Assembly (NCBI GenBank): GCA_949361645.1
Contig: OX442422.1
Location: forward strand, 3,731,137-3,795,136
Length of the DNA: 64,000 bases
Direction of reading: 5' to 3'
From: Spongilla lacustris
Lineage: Eukaryota; Porifera; Demospongiae; Spongillida; Spongillidae
Shown here: in pieces, positions 18,837 through 32,594 of the stretch
Layout of the letters: each line of letters begins with the position of its first letter
Position numbering within the stretch: the stretch's first letter is position 1
Position numbers and translations under genes: made by a program
Notes under the pieces: model-generated
The model's input: only the letters and a program-made list of their open reading frames with translations
Databases searched by the model: none
Told to the model about the DNA's origin: nothing

Positions 18837-21800
18837 TAATTCCCCTCTTCTTTGAGAATACGCCCATGTATTCATTTAATGTTTGATGTATTTTCCATAG
18901 TGTACTGGTTCTTGTGTTTGTCTAGTAGAGTATCGGTGTTGCTGTTGCTCATCAACTTGCACATTGTCTTGGTTTTCTGCATGCTGCTCTTGATATGTGA
19001 ATATCTGGTTGATCTGCTGGAAGCTCTTCGGGGGTCGGTGTTTCTGTGTATTCTACTTGGGCTTATGGTGCTAGGTCAGCTGCGGTTGTTTGAACTTCCT
19101 CACTTCTTGATGTTCTGGTATCAAGGTTGTGGCCTAAGCTGCTGTGGTGCTTTTGGCATTTCCACCACAATTTCGTCTTCTTCCTCCTCTTCCTCTTGCA
19201 CAGGGGTTTGGGAATTGGTTTGCAACAACTCCGATGGTATCATTGGATCCTGTGGAGAATTAAAGCGATCCATCCTTACTCCAGGTACACAGCGTTTCAG
19301 GCGACCAAAATGGACAATCTGCCTATTCCTTTTCTTAGCAGTGTGTTGAATCCGGTACGTTACACCAGAGAGCTTTTTCAGAATCCGGTATGGCCCTTGC
19401 CAACTCCGGTGAAACTTCCAGCAGTAACCTCGTTTTCTTGGAATAGCTGGGTTCCACAGCCATACTAGCTCACCTTCTTCAAGTGGATTTTCATGGATCT
19501 TCCTGTCGTAATATGCTTCTGTCTCATCTGCTCCTGACCTGTCTTTTCCCGGACTTTCTGAAAAGGTAGCCTCCAATCTATCCTGTACCTCAATCACAGT
19601 CACAAAGTGAGTGCGTTTCTTTGGATCCCAATCCAACTGGTAGCCTGGCTTCATATCCATGCATGAGCAGGAAGGGTGTATACCCTGTAGTTGAGTGTAG
19701 ACTAGTGTTATATGCAAAACATGCCATTTTAAAATGCTTGTCCCAATCAAAATGGTGATCCTGAAGTGAAGTAGCCAAAATGTCAACTAGGGTTCTACTA
19801 AATCTCTCTATCGCCCCATAGCACGACGGATGGTAGGGTGTTATCCTGGTTTTGACAATTTCCATTATCAGACACAACTCCTTAATTAAGCGGGATTCAA
19901 ACTGGGGTTCTTGGTCAGAGTGTAGCTGCCCGGGAACCCTTTAATCACAGAAGTATTCGTCAACCAAAATTCTTGCGACAGTAGAGGCCTCTTGGTTTGG
20001 AACTGCAAAGGCAGCCATATACTTTGTAAAGTTTTCACCAATGACAAGTATGTACTGGATCCCCAACCATTTGCATGGGGTAACCTGCTGTGATGGGATT
20101 GAATGGTGCCTTGTTCTTAGGTGCCATTGTCTTCCTTGCTGCACAATCCTTGCAAGTGTTACAGTAGCTCTTAACATCTTTCTGGTGGCCCGGCCAGTAG
20201 AAACGTTCTCGCAGCTTCTTTCAAGTTCTCCCCCAAATGTCCTACAAATGGTCCATCATGCAATTGCCTCAATACCTCTATACGTTGCAGCTTTGGAGCA
20301 ATGAGCTGCAATCTTGAACTGAGACCATCCTGACTCTCAAAGCAACGATGTAGCACTCCATCTTCCAACACCAATAGCTCCCACTGTTGGCAGAGTCCTC
20401 TTGTAGCCTGACTATGTCCTCTAATTTGTTGCATTGATAGTTTTAATTTACCCTGTTCAAGCTGTTTCATGACCAAGCCAATGTCTGGGTCTTGAAGCTG
20501 TTGCCCCCTTGTTTGTCTTGCATTAGTGGTAGTAACACTTACAAATTTTTCTGGATGATTACTATGAACTGGGCACTTCCGTTGACTGCAACACATTCGT
20601 GACATAGCATCTGCATTAGAGTGTTGCTGGCCCGAACAATTAAGAATGGTATAGTCAAATTCTTATAGCTTTCCTAACCACCTGCTCTGGCTCCTTGAAA
20701 TTGTGCAGCCAGAGAAGTGCCCCATGATCAGTTCTAAGTGTGAATCATCTACCTAGCGCAAGTAAGGTCGAAATTTACTCACAAAGGTGACTACAGCAAG
20801 TAAATCTTTCCCTGTAACACAGTAGTGTCATTCCCCTTTAGTAAGTAATCTGCTATCATAACACAAGACCCTTTCTTTCCCAACCTCCACTTGGGACAAC
20901 ACTGCACCAAGGCTGAGATCGCTGGCATCAGTGTCAAGAATGAACGGTTTTGTGAAATCAGGGTACCCTAAAATTGGTGCAGATGTCAACTTGCTCTGGA
21001 GTATTTTTAAAGGGCTGCATCACAATGAGATGACATTGGAATCCAATATCCTTCCTGGTAAGCTCATGCAGGGGTTTGGCAATCCCTGCAAAGCCTTTTA
21101 CGAAATGACGGTAATAATTGGCCAGGCCCAGGAATGTCTGTAAACATTTTGGAATTGGCCAGCTGGTAACCTTGACTGTTTTTGCTGGGTATGGAGTAAT
21201 ATCAGTATATCTTGATCTGAAACAATGTGCCCCAAATAAAGTACTCTCTTTTGGAGGAAAGCACATTTATCGGGTTTCAATTTTAGCTCCACTGTCTGCA
21301 ATTGTTCCAGCACTGCTCCCAAGTTAACAAGATGTTCCTCAAATGACTTTCCCATGATAATGATATCATCTAAGTATACAAGGCATGCTGACCACTGCAG
21401 GCCAGCCAAAATCAGGTCCATAAGGCGTTGAAATGTTGCTGGCGCATTGCACAGCCCAAAGGGCATGACGTTAAATTCAAACAACCCATCAGCCGTACAA
21501 AACACTATCTTTTCCCGATCATCTGGATGCATTCCCACCTGCCAGTAACCACTGGCAAGTTCCGAGGTGGAAAACCACTTTGATCTTGCCAGTGCATCCA
21601 AGGTGTCACCTATTCGAGGCAAGGCATAAGCATCTTTCCTAGTGACAGAGTTCAACTGCCTGTAGTCCACACAGAATCTGAGTGAACCATCCTTCTTTTT
21701 GGCAAGAACTGCAAGAGATGCCCATGGACTAGACGAAGGTTGTATCACTCCTCAGTCAAGCATCTCTTGCAACAGTTTCTGATACTCTCCTCGTTGGAAC

Positions 21801-22655
21801 ACAGGAATCCATCTGGCTCATTGATGAACTGGTGCTGCACCCCCAGTATTAATCCTGTGCTGCAGCAATGTTGTCTTCCTAATATCACTCTTTGTTTCTG
21901 GAAAGACATCAGCATATTTTATAAATAGAGCATAGATTTGACGCTTTTGTTCCCATGTCAGTTCTGGAGTGAGCTTCTCTATCAGCTCCCACAATTTTTT
22001 TTCTGGATAACTCATCTATTTGTGGCTCCTGCTCATCTTCTGCCACCTTCAAACTACCCACCAATAATGTTTGGCTAGTGTCCATGTGCTCCATTTTTGC
22101 CACAGCATAGATTGTAATGGTTTCCGTGCCAGGGTTTAAAACTTGTACTGGAACCACTCCTTTTTCAGGTTTTACCACAGCGTTTGCAACATGGATTTGC
22201 TTCATTATATGGCTGGATGCCACTTCAAAAATCCATGTACCCTTCTGTAATTCACCATGTGCCATCCCTAGCACTTGTACCTCATGCTTAGCGGGTATAC
22301 GAACTGTCTCCTTAATGCTAACAGTAACCGAGGTAAGCAATTGTACTGAGTTTAAACTTGAACCCTGGAACTTGCCGCATTTTTACTTCTGTTGTAATGG
22401 AAGGGTCACCCCTCTGCTCTTGACAAACAGTCTCCTTGAGCTGGGTCAAGAACACAGCCGTGCGCTTGAATAATTGGCAATTTATCCACGACTATTACGG
22501 GATGATGAAACTCCTCCGTGCCCAGTCTTATTACTGCATTCCTTGCTCCATTGACCACCAACGGCTCTCCTGAGACTGAGGTGATTACCTATTCTGTGCA
22601 AATTTCATTGCCTCAAAGCTTGTTGAGGTTGCAACCATTATCCCCAGGTGGCTTT
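18837..22655 (-). pseudogene. Ty3/gypsy element 2 Pol polyprotein, 5' truncated
   Basis: Minus strand, N to C. A protease-like region (22655-22100, with GEPLVVNGARNAVIRLG and HEVQVLGMAHGEL). An RT connector (22015-21818, ending LLQHRINTGGAAP). Reverse transcriptase (21748-21098): SPWASLAVLAKKKDGSLRFC, VDYRQLN, TSELASGYWQV, MPFGLCNAPATFQRLMD and the catalytic box YLDDIII. A decayed RNase H (about 20950-20650). An integrase HHCC region (20605-20171, HDGPFVGHLGENLKEAARTF). An integrase core in several frames (20170-19800). A chromodomain-like or GPF/Y-type tail (19786-19121: YYDRKIHENPLEEGELVWLW, GPYRILKKLSGVTYRIQ) with a Glu-rich end. The polyprotein would copy and integrate the element, but about ten frameshifts or stops inactivate it. 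gag and the 5' LTR are absent. Confidence 0.85.
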
Positions 22656-23970
22656 AATTCTGTTGCACTTATTGTTCACCTGCATGGCAAGAGCCACTCC
22701 TCCAAATTTGGTCACTGATCCTTTGCAGCTTTTTGATATTGATGTCACACAGTGTTTTAAAGATTGTTTTGTGTTGGACACCTCTGATTTCACATGGCAG
22801 CAGGTTCAGTTCAGTCTATGTTACAGTGGCGTTGGCTTGCAGTCCCTTTTCACCATTCTAGCGCAGCATTTATTGCTTCTGTGTGCTCCTCTGGCTTTGA
22901 TGACAAAGATAATCAGTATCTTGTACAGGGAATTACTCTCTTTAACAGCCAGGTCCTTCCATCTGATGCTATTTCTGTAGAATCTGTTCTGTCCTCTCCT
23001 ATCAAACAGAGAACTTTGTCCCAGAAACATGATAATCATCTGTTCCAGACATTGTTAGTGTCTTCTTCAGTTGCCAACAAAGCGTGCAATTTGTCCGAGT
23101 CAGCCCCTCACTCTGCTTCCTGGTTGTCTGTGGTACCATGCTGTGCTTGGTCTCCACTTGGAACTGAGTTTTTGGTAGTTTTAAAATGGTGGCTTGACCA
23201 TGATTTATCCATGGATTCATTATGTCCATCGCCCAGACACTGCACTTGATCCTCTAGGCCATCATGCAGTGATCTGCAGACGGGGAGGTGATGTAGTGAT
23301 GCGCCATAATCAGTTGCGAGATGCAATTGTTGACTTTTGCCACAGTGCTTGTCTGGGAGTTCACCCAGCCGATGTTTTGGTAGCGGGCTAGGAGAGAGGA
23401 AGACCAGGTGCATGGGATGTCATTGTAAGTAACCTCACCACTCACCCCTGCTGTGTTGAATGAGGCAGGAATTACTGCAGGTGCTGCAGCTGCGACTACC
23501 AAGCAGTGCAAGCACATTGCCAATGATCTGAGTGCCAGGAACTAGGTTGGGTATGTGTTCCTCTGGCTGTTGAGATGTATGGCAACTGGGGCAGAGAAGC
23601 ACACACCACTTTTACCCATTTGGCCACTTGGCTTGCTATCTGTGCTACACTGCCGAAAAGTAGGATCACTGCTGGACCTTTATGGCAGACTTAGTTTGGT
23701 GCTGACTCAATGTGTAGTAAGAGCTATTTTGACAAGACGTCTGCCCCATGTTTCGGAACATTAGTTAGGTTTAGGTACTTTGTAGTAATGTGTTTGATAA
23801 GTAGTTATTATTTAGTGTGTATTAATTTACACATTATTGTTATTACTGCTCAATCCGTCTCTAGTGTATTGTTTTCCTTGTAGCTATAGTGTTAATAGTT
23901 AGGTTGTACATGTAGTTTAACTTTTTCATGAGTATTCATTTCTGGTATAAAATTATTATTATTATGTTAT
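22656..23970 (+). mobile_element. Non-LTR retrotransposon fragment (family 1, copy 4), right of gypsy 2
   Basis: Plus strand. ARATPPNLVTDPLQLFD; SQVLPSDAISVESVLSS; SAPHSASWLSVVP; then LDPLGHHAVICRRGGDVV (knuckle), HPADVLVAG, and in the final frame ELGWVCVPLAVEMYGNWG. A (TTA)n tail follows at 23947-23965. The copy is frameshifted at 22790, 23190 and 23395. Together with 18541-18734 it brackets gypsy 2 in the same orientation. Confidence 0.75.
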
Positions 23971-24227
23971 TATACACAGAAAATACAGCAGCAGCATTCA
24001 CATATCATTACACTAGAGCTGCATGTACTGAATGTACAGTTCAACTCTAAAGCTACACTATTTTGAATTAAGTTAACCTGGAACACATCTTCTGGACAGG
24101 ATTGCCCTAGCTACTGACCTCACTAATGATATATTCAACCACCCATAAATCTGTCAAGACCTTTGCCTTAGGGCAGTGCAGGGAGATCGAGAGAATGGAA
24201 GCTAGTCTAATGAAGGTGTTCTGGGCC

Positions 24228-24262
<35 letters not shown>

Positions 24263-25622
24263 AATTAGTAATAAAATACAGCTACTTTATGATAGCATTA
24301 TACAGCTATCTTATGAGAGAAGATAACTGTCATGTATTATATTATTAAGTAAATTTGACAAAGTTTGGCAAGACGGGGGGCTGGGAATAAATAAATATAA
24401 CTTTGCTATCCCGCTGGTGGCTTGTATGCATCCATACTTATTATTCCAGCAACTTATTGAATGGAGGGTCATTTGAAAGTGGAGAAGTGATGTTTACACC
24501 ATGTTGACTGGAGCACACGGACAATAACAGTGCAAAGGTTACTGTTTGCACAGGTGGGTAGGTTTAAAGACACCCGTGAGGTTGAAAGATGTACATGCAT
24601 GTATACATATAAATAAAGAGAGGTGCGCAGGAATGGATCTTGTACTCAGCCCACCCTTCCAGAGTGGAGTTATGGACAATTCTGTTCTAAATTAATGGTA
24701 CATGGCTGTGGACTGGAAACTAATCAGTTAACATTATGAATCGACCTATCTAATTAAATAAACTTGTCATTACAGTCAGCCTATGTATGTTTCAAAGTTC
24801 ATAACAGAAATATATGCTTCAAAGTAAAATCATTTGACTTGCATTTTCACAGTCATAATATACTTTGTCACTAAATCCATTAGTATACAATTTCACTATG
24901 TGCTTATGCATTGTGTTGATATATGTATGGCAATTATAATAAAGGAGACATTTGAGATGGAGATGTAGAGTTAGATACACATGTAGAAACAGGATTTATT
25001 TAGTGAAAGGATGCATGAGACAGGACTTGCTTAGCTGAGGGCATTAATGAAAATAACATCAGTCACTTACTGAAAATGTAAGTTTAAGTTGCATCCATGA
25101 TGAAATGAGGAACTGTCATTGGCAATATAATGTACCTTTCAAGTGTCAAGCATATGTGTAGGCTATTACAATAGCATGGTACTCCCAGTAAAAAGTACAC
25201 ATAGTTGCACTTATTACACACTGATGTAATATGTTCCTGTACATAAATAAAACTGCAGATATTTAAAATGTGACATAAGGTATTAAAAAACTAAATAACA
25301 GCTTCCACAAATAATAAGTGACATCTGGAATTTAAAAAAAAAAAAACATTATATTTAGTCATCATCTTGGCAGATATCCTCCAATGGTTGTTTAGTGCTA
25401 TTTTCCTTAGACTGTAGCACAGCTTCATTCACTTCAGTTCCCTCTAAAAACTGATATGCATATATACTATGAATCAAGGCAGAGTAGATTTGTCTGCAGC
25501 AATACCTGATTTTTGTTGCTATCTTTTTTGCTCAGGAGTTTTGTTAAGGATGAAGCATCAGTGACACAAGGATGCTGGAAATTACAATCAACATTAGATT
25601 GCAGATTTTAATGCATGTTTTG
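23971..25622. other. Intergenic, no gene seen
   Basis: AT-rich sequence with a (ATT)n stretch at 24229-24258. It probably holds the 3' UTR of gene B (minus strand) at its right end. No domain or RNA gene was recognised. Confidence 0.5.
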
Positions 25623-28600
25623 TCAGCCGTCACGTACCAATCGGGACCCAAGCCTTGCATGTTGTAAGGCATCCTGGATGTCCACAAATATCCACTCATC
25701 ACCAAATAATTCGAAGAATCGTGCCTTCTTCAACATGTTCTTGTTCTCTGCTACAGAAGAATGGTGCTTAGATCCCATATCTCCCCCGTACAAAATGACA
25801 AACATTCAATTCACCATTGAAGCCTAATGTTCGCGGTTACGTGTACATGTATGTGGAAACACTAGAACAGATCTTACTGCTGAATTTGTTTGGCATTATG
25901 AAAAAGAGTTATTGTGGGTAGTAAAAAATAAGAAAGCAAGGAATTATGGCAAACTTGCAATGATAAATATTCTGGTCTGCAGTGTTGAATAAATTCAACA
26001 CTGCAACATATTGCCATAATGTTTTGTTATTTGTACAAAATCATTACCCACAAATCCTACATATTTATGTTGTTACAATATGTAGATGTATCTTGCACAA
26101 AGACAACTGTTGAACAGTAATGTTTGAATTATTTGTGAGAGCAGCTTGGTTTAAATGGTTAAGTAACCATCAATAGTATTGCTACTGCCAATGCGTTCTG
26201 CAATGTGTACCAAATTTGAATTTGTATTCCATGTACAATGCATTTGATTCCATTCAGTGAACCTTACAACACTAAGACTGAGTTATGTATATAACACAAA
26301 CACGTGTGTATCAGGTAAAGTACCATGGTGCTTACCAGATACTGAAGACAATATAACCTGCACGTCTGCCAAGTCAAAATCCAAAACAATCTACAGTATA
26401 GCATATACATGCCAGGATTACAGCTTCAATGTTCGTCCATCCACACTAGTATTTTGCTAACCTGACAGAGTGCTTTCACTCCAACAGAGTCCAGGAAGGT
26501 AATACTGGAGCAATCTATGATCACAGTGTTGATAGAACTTTATCCAATTATGGGTTTGGAAATTGATTGTGTGGTATGTGGAGTGTGATAAACACATTTC
26601 AGTGAGAATGTGTTATGTATGCACATTATGCAACAGAATAATTTCAACACCTCAGTCAGGTGAAGACTAACATATACTTCCAATTTAATGCACTGTAATA
26701 TATCCAAATAAAAACTTATTCATAATATGCAAGAAAATTTTTACTAAAAGAAGCATACACATGTGCACAATGTCATTGTACATGTACATGTTGCAATTGA
26801 GTGGTTTACACTGATAAGAAGCTGTATAATATAAATGTAACATGACAAACGTGACCCCTCCATAAATGGTTAAAGCTAATTTTTAATTTCATTTCCCCAT
26901 AGAAAGCTACATTTTTGTGCCTTGCATCTGCTCAGAGCCATATGTACAAGTCCCACTTCAAAACGGAAATGTCCTACTCTAATGGTGACCTATCACTATT
27001 GATATATTCTATAGTTCTATGTTATCCCCTGTTAATAACAGTTGAGTGAAGTATGCACACATTTTCCTGCTTAATCTAGAAGTGATACCAATGTATTGTC
27101 ACCAGCTAGCATACATCAGTGTATGTGTTGTCACCAGTTAAAGCACAGACGTAAGGGCACTCCTCCCCAGTACTTACCTTGTAGAGGACATTTCTTTATC
27201 CTCCACATGACAGGAGTTCAGGTGATCACAGATCTATACAGGCAACGTACATTATGGAAAATTGGGTGTGGAAAAAAGGGTGGGGGAAGAGATAATACAA
27301 ATTATTATATATTACAATTCAAACTACATGTATGTGTATTTTGCAAAGCCAAGCCAAACAGCAATACTTTGTTAACAAATGTAGGGGGAATATTGAAGAC
27401 ATACAATTTTTGAAATCATATATAATGCAGAAAAATAACAAGAAAGTAGAAAGGGTTTGGAAAATTTACTCCTTCCTTCTATAGCAATTCCACAACTTTA
27501 TATCCCTATGCGCACTGTAAACCCTCTGCCCCAAATGCAAACCTTGAGTGTACATGTATGTATACCCACATGTACAAATAAATGTGCATGTACGGTATTG
27601 CACAATTTCACAATGTGCCAGCCATAAAAAGTGCATTGGTATGTACGTGTACACACTACATGTACAGTACATGAAAAAGCCACTTCTTATAATAACCACT
27701 GTACCAAATGTATCACATATGTTGTTCCGTACAGTATTTAGCAGCAGAGAGGCTTCTTGTGTCTATAGTGAATTGCAATGCCTCCCACACCTCCACAACA
27801 CGGTACACACAGTATTACTGATTCACACACTGCATTCATACGTAAGCAGTATTCATCCAATGTACATGTGCATGCAGTACAGCCCGCCACACCTTTGAAG
27901 TACACAGTTGGAGGCATCCTTTCTCTTCGACTCTACTTATCTGCCTCTTGTCCATCTTAGTAGCAATCTCCAGCCGTCTGCGAAATACAACACTGTTCAC
28001 AAAGCACAGGGGGGCTTGAAAATGAAACACAAGGACTCCTGAATCCTGTGAAACCTGCGGAGGTTCATAAACCACATGCGTATGTAAAAAGAAAATTGCC
28101 ATTACATGTGTGTACATGCGTGCAGAACTCTGGAACAAATGTAAATAACTGTACCCAGCCCCATATGCCGTAATGATTGTGTGACATTATGTGATGTATT
28201 TTTGTTAAAATTTGCTGTATGCAGCAATTGAAATTTAATATCGGTGCTGAATGTCCATCCAGTGCCAGGGGGTTGGACCAAATCCCATTATTTAATGAAT
28301 CAATGAGTTACATGATATGTATGCTGTCATTTAATTCCAATTAAGCATTTGTATAACAGGATTTCGGGTTGGACTATACTGGAACCACATCAATTCCAAT
28401 GCAGTTACACAAATAAATGTGCTGTATAAAGCCTACTCTCATCATTTATGGTGCACTTTACAGCATTTCCAAAGCCTATATTGTGTTGTCATAAAATGAA
28501 GAGTTTAACCACATTTTCAAAGACTATGTGTGGAATGCATAGCTATACATGTAGCTTTTAATTACTAACAATTTGGAAAGTGCCAACTATGGTAATTGGT

Positions 28601-31600
28601 GTGGTGATGCATGCAACAATGTTACAACTAGCACAATAATGAAACAGCACAAACACATAACGTATTTAGACCAGCTACAAGTACATGTACATTTCAAGTA
28701 TGCTCTTCACATTACAACTGAAGTATGAAAGCATATTACAGATTTTGAATGCATAATTCTATCTTGATACAGATTCTAAGTGCCCATCAAAGCAGCTGAA
28801 GGATACACAGTACTACAACAAGCATGTTATATGTACACATATCTGGTCTGCATCAGTACCAAACATACACATGCATTCTGCAAATGAAAACTTCGATCCA
28901 TGTACTTGTATATGTAGACGAATCTCAAAGGCATAATGTAGGGATTGTAACAACGTTTAAACCATCACCTTGTCTCCAGGCACAGATTCTTGAACCTTTG
29001 TATCAGTACTCCCCTTAGCATTGGGATGTTCAGATGAAAAGGACTGTGGCCTAAAATGAAACCGTAAACACAAGTAGCTGAAGTAGGTGTTAGGATATGG
29101 ATAACTACGTGTAATGAAAATCAAACATTTGGGACTGCACAGAATACATGTATGTGTGGGATATCATCAGCCAATTTTAAATTGTTATACAGGCATGTTG
29201 CAAGAAGCTGTGATTGCTGTTTCCTTGTGAATTAATGAAGCAAAAGTGATTTCAAAATGAAGGCATTTATGCCTGTACACTACAGACAATTTGCAAATGT
29301 TTGTTTGGTTTAACCATTAAACATTCAAGGTACTTTACAACATTAAATGTGCTGTTCTTGGATATTTGCACTCACAAAACTAGTTTCACGATTATCATGA
29401 ACAGTGAAAAGAGCACACCGATAAGAAGGCCAAGGTCCACACCTAGGAGCACTGTAGCCCAGAATACAAAGATCCACACCATCTGTAAGAAAGGGAATGG
29501 GTATGGTATTGGAAGGGATGGCAATGTGTAGGAAGAACTATAAGTGGCATTGTATGGTGACATGTACTTTAATTGCTCATGTCCACAATGTAAACTTTGT
29601 AATACATGCCACATGTATGGTACATATACATGTGCATTTCATTGTACAAGGACACGTAGGTACACCATATATGTAGAACACTAATCAGTAGTAATGAGCA
29701 ATTACATGTACTTGTATGTGGCCACAATTTCCTTACACTATCTGATACAGAGAGTTTCATGTACATCCACAAATCCTTCACTTGCTTGAATATGGAAAAA
29801 ATAGCCATCCATACAATAGCACCAAGAACAGCCTGGAGTGAAAACAAATGGTACAGTACAGGTACAGTACAGGTACAGTACAGGTACGGTACAGGTACAG
29901 TACAGGGCTTCTCTATCACAGTACACCACATCAACTAAGTGAGTCTATTCATGGCTGAATACTCAACATACATGTAACAATATGTGTTATTTTGTCTTCT
30001 TGAGCACTTTCATCACTACTTAATAATGAAAGCCACACATACAGTTGTACAAACTGACATTTAAATAGTGATTTACATACAATGTAAGACCACACACACA
30101 CACACACACACACACGTACCCATCCAGCAATCAGAAAAGGCAGTTACAGATCCACAGCAGTTAATAGTACATATACATGTATACATATACATGTATAGTG
30201 AGTGACACACATGCGTACATTTACACACCTTTTGCACTTAAATATAATCCTACAACACACGTGTGTACATTGTATGTGTATTCTAGATGATGTGCACCAG
30301 CAATCTTTAGAAACCTTACATCTGGTAAGGGCTCCAGTAGGAATCCACCAAACACCACCAGGAGGGCCATGACTACTGCAGAAATGATTCCAATGAGCTG
30401 TGCAAAATTAAAGTGTTGATAACAATAATCAAAAAGAAAATCTAATAGCTTCTAATTAATCAATTTGACATAATAATGTACAGCAACTTTTAATTAATTC
30501 AGAGGTTTATAAACTGCAGAATAAAGTGAATGGAAGTTTGAAAAATTATTAACGTTTTACTAGTTCATATCGAAAACAAATCAAACATGAAAATGCTAGA
30601 AGACCACTGCAATTTAATGACCTTTCAGTTTTAATCACTCACTACTACATAATTTTTGAAACTGGTGTGCATTTAATTATGCACTAATTAGATGTGCTTA
30701 TTAAAAGTAGTTATCAAATAACAGCTTCAACTTTAATAACTTTAAAGCAAATTACACGTATCTCATTATTGAACTTAGTGAAATGTTTTTCCTCTGCTGC
30801 GCTATTTATAAATAATTATTAATATCAATTATCTCTAACCTTAATCTTGAATAATTTTGATAATAGATGCTTTGAACATGCTGATTTATGAGTGTTTTGA
30901 TACAATTACAATAATTGGATTGTTAGTATTTGCCTAGCGACAGTAATGTACATTACTGAAATCAAGTGGTTAATTAATTCCAATCTTGAGCTATACTGAT
31001 TTAAAAAGCATCGTGTTCTTTTGTGGACACCCAGTATTATAATATAATATACATGGTACTCCACTGAGCATTTTGGCTCACTATAAAATCATGACCGCAG
31101 TAGAAAGCTTACATGTAGGCATTGCATGCTCTTCCTAAGTGCAAAAGGTAAAGCACATCAGGGTGTGGGATTGATTAAAGTCACTAAAACATCCTTCAGC
31201 TCAAGTAATGCTTGTACCTACATGTATATTGCTGTCTGCATGAACCAATGGAAAACTCTACAATTTTATTGCTAATAGAGATATTGCATAACATTTTAAA
31301 CTATAACTTCACCACAACAGCTAAAATAAAATAAACTCCCACTGCCTGCATGCATGTACCTGCAATCTCCACCCCTACTTGGTATATAATCTCCTACCTG
31401 GGTCTTTCCCCCTGCACTGGCCTGCACAAGTGACCTTGAGAGGCTGATGGATGAGTTGAAGGAACTGAAGAATGATCCAAAAAAGTTGCACAAGCCGTAT
31501 GCAATCAACTCCTGATAACATGTGGAAGAGAAAGTATGGTGGTTATATGTATGTGCATACAACAGTACTGCAAGGCCATGCTACCCATTCCTGCATACAT

Positions 31601-31746
31601 GTGTATGTGTATGTCCACCTCTTGACAACACCAAACACTGCTCATTTCAGTACATAATTTTCAAATCAAACGTACGTACATGTGTACATACGTACATACA
31701 TACCTACATACGTACATACTACATATGTACATACATATGTACGTAT

Positions 31747-31789
<43 letters not shown>

Positions 31790-32554
31790 TACATACATAC
31801 ATGTACATGTGCATCTTGAATATGTGGGTCATAACTATTGCTCGCTTGTAATGTACAGTACACAACAGGCCCTGAGAAGAACAATTGGACTACGATCTAA
31901 ATGTAAATCAAGACATAGATATTCATTCTATACACATGTACATATATAATTATGTATTTACACTAATAAATTAGTGATTTGTCACCTACTTGGTTAGAAT
32001 CAATCTTGTATTTGTATTGCTTTGCAAAGGCCTGGGCAAGGGAGATCCCTATGGCATAGGTTATGATAGAAATGGTGAATGCCGAAGGAAGCGTGGCCAG
32101 CATGTAGTGACCAGTAGGCAGGGACAGTGGAGGCAGACTGAATGGGGAGGATAGAAATTATGTGTAAGAAGAATGACCTGTGAAAGGATGCCCAGATATG
32201 TACATGTGCGTACACAAACACAGCCTGCACTCGAATGTTTGAACAAATGACCAAGAGGTGGCCGTTATAGGAAATGAGATGCGTTATACACATGAAGGGA
32301 ATAAGAGCTTTAAGAGACTCTATTGTCTCATTTGGTACAGTCTCCTATTGAGGTAGAATGATGCAATCACAGAGGAAGTTGAAATTGAGTGACATACATG
32401 TACATGTACATGTTAGTGAGGGCAACGCCAGAGGAAGACTGTAAAGAATGACTTCCAGTAAGGGTGTATGCAGTGAGGAAGAACAAGAACAAGTGTACAT
32501 TGTGCATAAGATCGGGTGCACACATTCACTAGATATGTGTTTGTGAATACGTGT

Positions 32555-32594
<40 letters not shown>

